Shown here piece by piece: positions 34,745-45,300 of a stretch of DNA of 64,000 nucleotides (position 1 is the stretch's first letter; each line of letters starts with the position of its first letter). Source of the DNA: Capitulum mitella (lineage: Eukaryota > Arthropoda > Thecostraca > Pollicipedomorpha > Pollicipedidae); contig CP099839.1 in assembly GCA_030062745.1 (NCBI GenBank), forward strand, positions 18,662,733 through 18,726,732, written 5' to 3'. The position numbers and the translations under genes were made by a program. The notes beneath the pieces were generated by a model that did no database searches, was not told the DNA's origin, and saw nothing but the letters and a program-made list of their open reading frames with translations.

Positions 34745-34771
34745 GTTTGGCGCGCCTGCGGCGCGCCAAAC
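34745..34771. repeat. short perfect hairpin in left arm
   Basis: GTTTGGCGCGCC, three bases TGC, then GGCGCGCCAAAC. Mirrored at 38434-38460 in the right arm. Confidence 0.95.
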
Positions 34772-35262
34772 TTCTTGCATTGCATTGCATTGCGTTCTTC
34801 CAACATCGCATATTCTTAATCAAATTATTTTTACGTGTCTACGTTGAATTTCTAAAAGTCAACATTTGGTCTCTCCTTCGGATGTACGTTATGATGATAT
34901 GATCAGCTTTGGGATTAATTCTGGACGATGCTAGGAAATGAATCGGACTGGACCGCACATTATGTTGCATCAAACAGCATGATCATCTGGCACCAGCCAC
35001 GTATCGACCGGTACCCCCACTAGGCGTGTTTGTACCGGCCGAGTTTGCTAACACCTACACACGTGTCAGGGCAACGGCTTTTAATGTGCTCAGAATGTGC
35101 TTGCATCTCCTGGTACTAGCAAAGCACCGGCATTGTCAGCCCCTGCGTCGCGCCGGCATCGTTGGTACTGATTCACTGGCGGTGGCCGGATGCCGGCCAC
35201 TGGTACAGTAGTACACAATATTATATTTTGAGTGGAAATACACTAGAAAACTGATGATGACG

Positions 35263-35607
35263 ACATGACAGACTGATGACGCATGAGGGCAGACTGATGA
35301 CGCATGACGGCAGACTGATGACGCGTAACGGCAGGCTGATGACGCAAGAAGACAGACTGATGACGTATGACGCAGACTGATGACGCGTAACGGCAGGCTG
35401 ATGACAGATGACGGCAGACCTGTGACGCATAGCGGCAGACTGGTGACGCGTAGAGGCAGACTGATGACCCATGACGGCAGACTGATGACGCGTAACGGCA
35501 GACTGACGACGCATGACGGCAGACTGGTGACGCGTAACGGCAGACTGATGACACTTGACGGCAGACTGATGACGCATGACGGCAGACTGGTGACGTTTAA
35601 CGGCAGA
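35263..35607. repeat. 21-bp array, left arm (about 16 units)
   Basis: Unit AGACTGATGACGCATGACGGC with common variants GCGTAACGGC and GCGTAGAGGC. Because 21 is a multiple of three, several frames stay open through it. Confidence 0.9.
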
Positions 35608-35610
35608 CAT

Positions 35611-35660
<50 letters not shown>

Positions 35661-36407
35661 CCGTGGTCGGCATCGGGATGATGACCGGGACCGGGATCGG
35701 GATCAGAATCAGGATCGGAATCAGAATTGGGATCAGGATCGGGATCATGACCGGAATTGGAATCAGGAATACCCATCTGCACATCTGCACACCATCGCAT
35801 CTGCACACCTGCACACCTGCACACCTGCACATCTACATATCTGCACATCTATACATCTCCACATCTAGACATGTCCACATCTCCACATGTCCACATCTCA
35901 ACATCTGGACATATAGACGTCTGGACATCCAGACATCTGGACATCTGGACATCTGAACATCTGGACATCTAGACATCTAGACATTTACACATCTAGACAT
36001 CTAGACATCTCGACATCTCCATATCTAGACATTTACACATCTAGACATTTACACATCTAGACCACTAGACATTTCCACATCTAGACATTTACACCTCTAG
36101 ACTTTTAGACATTTACACATCTAGATATTTACCCATCACATGTGTAAATGTCTTGCTGTATAGATGTGTAAATGTCTAGATGTGTCAATGTCTAGATGTC
36201 TAGATGTGTCAATGTCCAGATGTCTAGATGTGTAAATGTCTAGATGTCTAAACGTCTAGATGTCTAGATGTCTAGATCTCCATATGTCTAGATGTCTAGA
36301 TGTCCAGATGTAGAGATGTCCAGATGTGGAGATGTGGAGATGTGGAGATGTATAGATGTGCATATATAGATACATATATACATATATACACATATGCACC
36401 TATCGAA

Positions 36408-36412
<5 letters not shown>

Positions 36413-36463
<51 letters not shown>
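36413..36463. repeat. (AT)n at the palindrome centre
   Basis: Uninterrupted AT run close to the symmetry axis of the large palindrome. The 10-bp ACATCTAGAC-type arrays converge on it from both sides. Confidence 0.9.
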
Positions 36464-36465
<2 letters not shown>

Positions 36466-37324
36466 CATAGATACATATACATATATATAGATGTATATAT
36501 ATGTATGTCAAAAATATACACATGTTCACATCTGCACACCTGCACATCTCCACATCTGCACATCTGCACATATATACATCTCCACATCTATACATCTCCA
36601 CAATCAAAAGATCTCCACATCTCCACATCTGGATATCTCTACATCTGGACATCTAGACATCTAGACATCTAGATATTTACATATACATAGACGTTTAGAC
36701 ATCTAGACATTTACACATCTAAAAATCTGGACATTGACACATCTAGACATCTAGACATTTACACATCTAGACAGCAAGACATTTACACATGTGATGGGTA
36801 AATATCTAGATGTGTAAATGTCTAGAAGTCTAGAGGTGTAAATGTCTAGATGTGGAAATGTCTAGTGGTCTAGATGTGTAAATGTCTAGATGTGTAAATG
36901 TCTAGATATGGAGATGTCGAGATGTCTAGATGTCTAGATGTGTAAATGTCTAGATGTCTAGATGTCCAGATGTTCAGATGTCCAGATGTCCAGATGTCTG
37001 GATGTCCAGACGTCTATATGTCCAGATGTTGAGATGTGGACATGTGGAGATGTGGACATGTCTAGATGTGGAGATGTATAGATGTGGAGATGTATAGATG
37101 TGCAGATATGTAGATGTGCAGGTGTGCATGTGTGCAGGTGTGCAGATGCGATGGTGTGCAGTTGTGCAGATGGGTATTCCTGATTCCAATTCCGGTCATG
37201 ATCCCGATCCTGATCCCAATTCTGATTCCGATCCTGATTCTGATCCCGATCCCGGTCCCGGTCATCATCCCGATGCCGACAACGGTCATATATATATATA
37301 TTTATATGTGTGTGTGTGTGTGTA

Positions 37325-37945
37325 TGTCTGCCGTTCACGTCACCAGTCTGCCGTCATGCGTCATCAGTCTGCCGTCAAGTGTCATCAGTCTGCCGTTACA
37401 CGTCATCAGTCTGCCCTCATGCATCATCAGTCTGCCTCTACACGTCACCAGTCTGTCGTTACGCGTCACCATTCTGCCGTCATGCGTCATCAGTCTGCCG
37501 TTACGCGTCATCAGTCTGCCGTCAAGCGTCATCAGTCTGCGTCATACGTCATCAGTCTGTCTTCTGGCGTCATCAGCCTGCCGTTACGCCTCATCAGTCT
37601 GCCGTCATGCGTCATCAGTCTTCCGTCATGCGTCATCAGTCTGCCTCTACGCGTTACCAGTCTGCCGTTACGCGTCACCAGTCTGCCGTCATGCGTCGTC
37701 AGTCTGCCGTTACGCGTCATCAGTCTGCCGTCATGGGTCATCAGTCTGCCTCTACGCGTCACCAGTCTGCCGCTATGCGTCACAGGTCTGCCGTCATCTG
37801 TCATCAGCCTGCCGTTACGCGTCATCAGTCTGCGTCATACGTCATCAGTCTGTCTTCTTGCGTCATCAGCCTGCCGTTACGCGTCATCAGTCTGCCGTCA
37901 TGCGTCATCAGTCTGCCCTCATGCGTCATCAGTCTGTCATGTCGT
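37325..37945. repeat. 21-bp array, right arm (about 29 units)
   Basis: Reverse complement of the left-arm array, with GCCGTCATGCGTCATCAGTCT units. About 275 bp longer than the left array. It gives open frames of up to about 320 codons that are not credible proteins. Confidence 0.9.
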
Positions 37946-38433
37946 CATCATCAGTTTTCTAGTGTATTTCCACTCAAAATATAATATTGTGTACTACTGT
38001 ACCAGTGGCCGGCATCCGGCCACCGCCAGTGAATCAGTACCAACGATGCCGGCGCGACGCAGGGGCTGACAATGCCGGTGCTTTGCTAGTACCAGGAGAT
38101 GCAAGCACATTCTGAGCACATTAAAAGCCGTTGCCCTGACACGTGTGTAGGTGTTAGCAAACTCGGCCGGTACAAACACGCCTAGTGGGGGTACCGGTCG
38201 ATACGTGGCTGGTGCCAGATGATCATGCTGTTTGATGCAACATAATGTGCGGTCCAGTCCGATTCATTTCCTAGCATCGTCCAGAATTAATCCCAAAGCT
38301 GATCATATCATCATAACGTACATCCGAAGGAGAGACCAAATGTTGACTTTTAGAAATTCAACGTAGACACGTAAAAATAATTTGATTAAGAATATGCGAT
38401 GTTGGAAGAACGCAATGCAATGCAATGCAAGAA

Positions 38434-38460
38434 GTTTGGCGCGCCGCAGGCGCGCCAAAC
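38434..38460. repeat. short perfect hairpin in right arm
   Basis: Same 12-bp stem as 34745-34771 with loop GCA. Confidence 0.95.
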
Positions 38461-39698
38461 TACGTGTTAAGAGGAAAACTTTCAGTTGTGCATCCCCCAC
38501 TGCAAAATCCTGCATACGCACTTGGCCCCATCCATTCCCATATGACTCGATTACGTTACTCGTACCAGAAATAATATGAAGTAAAATGCAACCACACAGA
38601 GGCACACCACTCCCCGCTTCTTTAAAAAAAATGTTCGTTTTACAGACTTGAAGCAATTTAATCATTTTGACATGCGAACGTTGTATTACGAATGTCATAA
38701 CGCCAACATGAGAATAAGTCGAAATACAAAGCTTGGTAGCTTGGCCTTGGCTTGACCTGAAAAACCATTTTTGGTATGAAACCCAAGGCTTTATGTATTC
38801 CCAGGTAGTCCGATACAGTGCTATTGATTTTTCCGCAAGTATCATTGCAATCGGTTCAGCACTTCCAGAGATAGCCAGGGGGACATCCCCCCCACTTCGG
38901 TTCACGATGTTTGACCGGAGACCCCAGTCAAGACCGGGGTAGCAAAAACTACATAAATTTGATCAGTTTAAGTTCATATTCTTCGAAGCTTGGTGCGTTC
39001 AATTTCTGCCTGGCATACTTCAGGTCTGGTTTACGTGCAGAACGCACGCAACGAACTGTGCTTGACGGACCAACTTTCAGTTTGCCGTCTGATTACGCTC
39101 GGCGTCTGTTGGCCTTTTTAGCCTGGGGAGTCCCTTTCTCTTCTCTTGGCGATACGAACTGCTTCGCATGTTCCATTGGTTAAATTCACTGGCCAGTATA
39201 AAAATAGAGTGAGGACATCGCATGACACGTTGTAACAGGGATCAAAGTTGACCCAGCACTTAGCCTTGACCTTGTGTGACCTTGTGCCAGGTAGCACATA
39301 GAACTAGAGATTAAGCTGCCAGGAACATATAAACACGCATAATTCAGTTTCGACCTGTTTTCCATTGTGATTCAGCATTTCTTGAGAAAGTGGTCTCTTT
39401 TTCGTGATTGACCTGACCTGTGACGTCATCAGCGGGTCAAAATGTGTAACTCACAGGTACGAAACGTTCGGCGCTATCGACTGGCGTTCGAATCGGCCGA
39501 ATCGAACGATTGGTTTTCATGGCACTGGTTCTTGAGCGGAGCGATCCTAGCCAATGTCATTATTTTTACATATTCACCCTAGCGGCGAGAAAAAGAACGA
39601 ATATTGCCCTGGTGGCAAAACCGAGAACTACAATCGCGCGTTAACCTTGCCCTCGACGCTGCGCGTGGTGTGCGATCGGTAAGGATTACCAAAATTTT

Positions 39699-42348
39699 TC
39701 TTGTTATGCAGTACCCATTGGCTAATAATCATTCCAAACTAAGACATACACAGTAAAATATTTTTTTACTGCGAATCGGAACAGATTAACGAAAATCTTA
39801 CCTTAGAAGAAATCCTTCCCGTAGTGAAATATCTTATTGCACTAAAAATTTGCGCCATTTTCAATCTGCTGCCATTACCAATTTAGTTGGCAATATGTAA
39901 TGACCAAATAAACAATCGAAAAACACGACCTATGGAAAACGTGCGCTGACAACACCCCGCATTCTGCACACCCCGGTGTGCCAACCGACGCCACTCTTCC
40001 TTCGTGTGGTGTAAACTGGGGTTGGAAAAATATGGCGGGAATGTCGTCTTGTGTAGGCCAGGGACTCTTAGAAGGAAACGTTAGCACTAACTGCATGACG
40101 TCATTGGTATAGAGCCGTGAGTAGCTTGAGCGATGATCATCAATGATTTTGGTTTCACTTGCCAAAACGATGATTCCCTAATCTAACCGACCAAGATTTT
40201 CAGTAAGCCCAAATCATTTTAAAAGCCTAATAGCTCCTTAAAATCCCTCTGAAATTTTCTGTACAATTTGACAAATATAAAAGAGCATTATGTTTCTTTC
40301 CACTTTTTTAAGCTATGCTCCCATACCAGCTCCGATTAACCTCTACGAAGCGACAGGCTTTCACAGGATACTGAGTACTGCACAGTACTGATGAAGTAAC
40401 GACTTTGTAGTGCTTTGGATTTCGTTTGCTAGGTGACGCGCTATTCTGAAGACCGTTTGTTCACCTGCGAGAAGAAAACTGGTATAGATGCCGCTGACCA
40501 TGTGTTTTATAGGGTGCGCTGTAATCGCGAAAGTTAGCATTGCATCCATCTAAGCGTTTGTGGTTATTCTTATGTTTCATTAGACGGAAGTGTTCGCTCC
40601 TTTCAGTGTTTCATTAATTTTTCTTTTACGGCGAAATTTTCCCTGCAATGAAGGACTCGAAAGGCGTTACGTGTTTTCTCAGCGAGAACACCGTTCCGTA
40701 TGTCTGGCGTGGTACTGACATGCGACCATGTTTTCGTTGCGCTGCGACTCGTGCTCGGCGAGTTGCGCATGGTAAATTGTCGATTTGTCCCCCATAAGAA
40801 TAGGAATGTTTTCCATAACATAAATAACGTAAGCCTGATGCATACAACGGCCCAGTGGTCAGATGAGCCGCCTTACTAACTGCAAAAATTCTTGAATCAC
40901 AGTTGATAGTCACTTGTGGCATGAAAAAATAAGCTCAGCATGATTTGGACTTTACCGAAGTCAAAAAACTTCTTCGGCCACTTCTGACGTTCATCGGCGC
41001 ATCCAGGTTAGACCATTCGGGACAGGCATCTGAACGTCTGCCAGATGGCCTAGGTGATGAAAATACAGCTTTCTGTCCGCATTTCGCGCAATGCATTCCT
41101 GGATAATGTTTGCTTTGATAATGATAATGAATATGAGAAGCCACTCTATTGCTTGTCGGGGAGGGGAACAGAGACGTTTTTCCCTAAAGGCCTAATGTTA
41201 AATTTGCGAAAAAATAGGGGGAGGGCCTTGCCCCCCACCCCTGTTCCTCTGCCCTTGTTTCATCGTCGTAGTTTTGAGGTCACCGTAGCAAAGGGTCCTT
41301 CATTTATTAAGCGTTTCTTCTTTCCTAAAACATTTTATATATTTAGTCTTAACGTTGTCCCATTATTCATCTTTGTTCAGTTCAGGTTCGCTCATACTTC
41401 CTGGTTGCAAGCCTGTAACTAACGTGATGGCGCTTGGAGCATGCGTCTCTCCCCCGGGATTAGAGCTGTTCCCGAGATGATTGTGTGCCCTTTTAATATA
41501 AGATGAAGCTAACGCATAACAATCTACTTTTGATGCAGTTTTTTTCATTCTTGTGTCCTCTGCATGTTTAGCCTAGCTACGTGCGTGTCATCTTGTGAAG
41601 CTGCTTGATACGGTCTTAGAAAACAGACCGTCTGAATCAGTACCGGACAAAATGATCTCCCTTCGCTAGAAGGCCTGTGCAATCATTTCGGTTCGGCATT
41701 GATTGCGATCCAGGCTCAACTCACATTCCAAGATTCCCCGGCTTACTTCACAGTGCAATTCTTTGTAATGAAAATCTGGCCGAGAATCAAGCCGCACTTT
41801 TCAAAATGCGCATGGTCCGCAAATATTACGTTTCTCCGACTGCTTTGTCATGAAAAGCCTTCATTTCCGCTAGGTCTTCTCAAGCATAAACAAACTGAAC
41901 GGCGGGTGTACATAAAGTTAATCGTAGAGACCTACATTAGAACGGCCATATCCCTCTCCGCGCAAAAATAAAAGCCAGATGTGTCTGAACACTGCGGCAC
42001 GCGGCAGCTTTTGAAGAAAAACTATAGCTTTTCACTCTTTACAACGAGATTAAATCAACGTTTCGTCGGCCAGGTTCCAGATAACAAAACATCGCGGGAC
42101 GGCAGACGCTTATGTATTGTTCTCGCACGTGGCTCATACGCTCAGCGTGTACGATACGGCACAGGAAAGTCACAGATAAACCGTCTGGTATCACAGGATC
42201 ACCGATCTTAGCTTCAGGGAATGGTGCTAAAAATCGGGAAACCTAGTCGAGGCTCCTGGAAACACTTCCTCGATGAATTTGCTTGCAGTGGTATCACGTG
42301 ACTTGGCTGCGCCGACCGTTGCCCTCACAGCATAGACTAGATGTGCCA
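39699..42348. other. region between palindrome and FABP-A stop
   Basis: AT-richer unique DNA. No exon was recognised and the first PTIP exon was not found here. A minus-strand AATAAA (TTTATT near 41303) lies about 1 kb past the FABP-A stop and could be its polyadenylation signal. Confidence 0.45.
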
Positions 42349-42399
42349 TCACTGCCTCTTGTAGAAGCGCGTGCAGGTAACGCCGTTGCAGGAGACGGT
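42349..42399 (-). CDS. FABP: FABP-A exon 4 (stop codon)
   Basis: Too short for ordinary ORF calling. Acceptor ...ATTTTCAG, then TVSCNGVTCTRFYKRQ and TGA. Carries the R-x-Y ligand-binding pair. Phase and length fit the family's last exon. Confidence 0.9.
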   Translation of the reverse strand, partial: TVSCNGVTCTRFYKRQ

Positions 42400-45300
42400 C
42401 TGAAAATAATCGCTTTATTAGCATGTGCTTCCTGACATGTCAGCCAGGTATACTAATGACACTTCTGTTGGTTACGTCAAACGTCGTCTGTCAGCGCTCG
42501 AACTACGGGCTATCTTCCGATTTGGTAGTTAGTCCCGTGAATTTCTAAGTGCCCAAAGGAACTAATGGAACATATGTGCTGTAATGAAATAACAGTGCGA
42601 TTGCTTGCGCTCATAACGGGCTCCAAGTTTTTGCTCATCGCTGTTAAAGAGTCTTCATCGCTGATGAGCAGCACGAGCAGCAGCGGAACGGGGGCGGTCG
42701 CGGTTTTCGTGCGCGTCATTCGTCCATATCGAGTGAGGCTGGCGGTCGCCGCTGCGGCGCGGCAACGGACAGGCAAAGGCCGACCGCCACTTTTCAGTCG
42801 CCCACGGCCGAGCCGCGGGATGCGAGTCGGGCAGACCCAAGGCGAGAATGGTCCGATGCAGCCAACTGCCAATTTGAGACGTCGCGGGAAGGTGGAGGGA
42901 AACGAGAAAAGAGGATAGGTTAAAACGGCGTTCTTTAAGTAAAAATGCGGAAACCAAAACTTTCCTTATCCGCAAAACCGCGAGGTTCTACCGAATATAG
43001 TCTGCAGTTTTCCTGTGCATTCCCTGCTCCTTCCCTCCTGGTTTGAGTGGAGCTCTGCCGCAGTCGGGTGTCGGACCGCTCCCACCTACCATCTTGATGC
43101 CGTCGTCGGTGAACTCGCGCACCAGCGTCGACTCCTTGCCGTCGCCGACCTGCTTCTCGGTCAGCACATCTCCGCTCTTGGTGACGACGCTCTGTAAACG
43201 GAGGGCAGGTCGCATCGGGTCACGCCACCGCAGCAAGCTGGCTCACAGTGAGATGATGATAGCGCAGTTCACGATGTGCATAAATCTCAGTTCCGGAAAT
43301 CGTTTAGGATTTTTTCTCCTCGCTGGTATACTCCCATCCCATTCTCGGATAAAATCCTAGGTACGTCTGCGGACAACGCTGGTGCGACTGATTCCCGCTT
43401 TTCCGTTTATTTCTTGCCATGCCTTAAGAACGATACAAGCATGGCTGGCAAGGAGCAAGCATTCAACCATGTTAGTAGGCCGCGGTGACACCCGTTACGG
43501 CAGAGCCCGAGGAAAGGCGAAACGTGCTCTGTTTTCTCACTGTGACCGCGTCCTCTCTTCTCCCGTCACGTCGCAAGGCAGCCTGCCGTGTCCCATGGTA
43601 CTCTAACAGCGCGCGGCTGTATCCATCGTAATCATGTGTACGCGATGGCATCAGAACGATCACCAGAGTACCGCTCCCCACGCTACGCCTCGCCCGCCAG
43701 CGTCGGAGACAGCCGGTGGTCGCAACTGTCGTCCCTCGCCGGTTTTGTCACGTGCGGGGACCGTCGAGATCGGTGTCTGGGACTTACGATTTCAACGGTA
43801 ATTAGACTCATACGTGTCACTGGTCTGCAACCAGGTCAAACTAATGTAGACTAAAACTAATCTGGACTAAACGAAGCAGACGGCAGGCAAGCACCAGCCT
43901 CGGCTGCTGGATGTTCCAGCCGTGAGGAATTCCAAAGATACACAGGCTCCAGGCGCATCCGATTCCCGGTCTTTCTGGCTGAGGGTCGATGCGGTTCAGT
44001 TTGTCCTCACCTCTATACACTATCGCATAGTTAAAGTCAGCTGAATCTCATCACATGGCTACGGTATCACTTGAGACGTTCTGCCGAGACCAGATCATCT
44101 CGCTGATCTTGCTGTAAACGATACGGCGGCCTCAGAGCCGTCCGTCGTCCCGGAGCCGCTGCTATTATCAGATAATCGGCTTCAATACAACGCAGGCACC
44201 AGCCGTGGGCGCTGGGTCACCGACCGAGGCCGGAGGCTGTGACGTCGACGCAAGTCCAAGACCAAATTGTGCAGAGGTGCAAACAGCCGCAGCCAACCGG
44301 ACCATCAGGATGGGCGGACCGGCTCGGTCGAGACTACGAAGCCAGCTTGACCCAGGCAAGTCTGCTGTTTCGTGGAGAGACGCACACTTTTGCCTCGCAC
44401 GCTTACGTGCAAGCTAAAGGCGCTCCAATTTGCGCTGGTCGTGGGAGCGCCTCGGACTCGAGTTCTGCATCTCTGATTCATATAGATCGGCTGGAGAGGT
44501 GACCCTGAAAAAGTCTGCCAACTGGGATTCCGAGGGATCGGCGCAGCACGGAAAATGCCTATGACGGCTGTGGCGATGCTCGAATTCTGCAGACTCCGAG
44601 ACAGATATGGGTTTGAACAAAACGATTTTGAATTCGTTAGGAAACATCCCAGAAGCGGCACAGGCGATTAAAATAAAAACGTTTGGATCAGCGTTCTTTT
44701 GAAACGACTAAGCACGGAGCTCAACATCAAGGACGGTCAGTCGGATAATCATTCCAAACGTTTAAATTTCGGTCGACGCGTGCACGCGCCTTGGCATCAA
44801 ACGCAGTCATGCGTACAGCTACAGCCAACCTTTTGTAAGCTTGAAGAGAGGGAAGGATGCGACGCTGGTTTTCCGTACAGCCCCGTTTCTAACGGCCATG
44901 AGCAGCCACCGTGCGGCCGTTAATGACCGCACACGCAGCAGGTCGTTGACCCTCACTGGCCAGATAACGGAAGGAGTAAAACCGTGCGACCATCTTGTCG
45001 TCCAGGAAACAGTTCTCTCCCCCCCCCCCCAACACCACCACCGACACCACATCGCTCTTTTCCTCTCGCCATTCCAACTCCTCGGCAGCACTATGCCGTC
45101 GTCCGCAGGAAATTCTCCACCATCACTAGCGGTAAGTGTATCTCGCTGAAGAACCCATATTTCAATCGTACCCTCCCACGCAGAGGCGCAGCCAGGGCGC
45201 CGGGGGGCCCGGGTCTCCCCTCCCCCACTTAGACCCGCGGTTTTTACGAAAACCATTGCACATCGTCTTCCCGATAGGCGGTTTTCGTACGATCCCAATT

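Larger units (their letters stand above)
33516..36412 (+). repeat. palindrome left arm
   Basis: Unique-looking part 33516-35262, then a 21-bp array, CA/TA microsatellite, a GGGATC-type hexamer stretch (about 35675-35775) and 10-bp ACATCTAGAC-type repeats to the centre. Contains a 12-bp-stem hairpin at 34745-34771 and AGGTCA direct repeats near 33924. Confidence 0.85.
36520..39690 (-). repeat. palindrome right arm
   Basis: Reverse complement of the left arm. 37945-39690 matches 33516-35262 with few changes; I spotted three transitions and one base in a C-run, not an exhaustive list. The 21-bp array is nearly twice as long here. Confidence 0.85.
33508..39698. mobile_element. giant palindromic (foldback-like) element, 6.2 kb
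   Basis: Starts GGTAATCCTTACCGATCGCA at 33516 and ends with its reverse complement at 39690. The sequence AAAATTTT lies immediately outside both ends (33508-33515 and 39691-39698); this could be an 8-bp target duplication, but it is self-complementary, so it could equally belong to the arms. The arms are nearly identical for about 1.75 kb, then pass into matching tandem arrays and an AT-repeat centre. No transposase is encoded. Long inverted arms that contain tandem arrays are typical of foldback/Galileo-type elements; that assignment is an inference. Confidence 0.85.

Noticed and set aside
37098..38069. Overlapping plus-strand open frames of 224, 282 and 323 codons
   Set aside because: They are open because the 21-bp array has no stops and its period is a multiple of three; composition is a 7-residue repeat and the mirror arm has the same frames.
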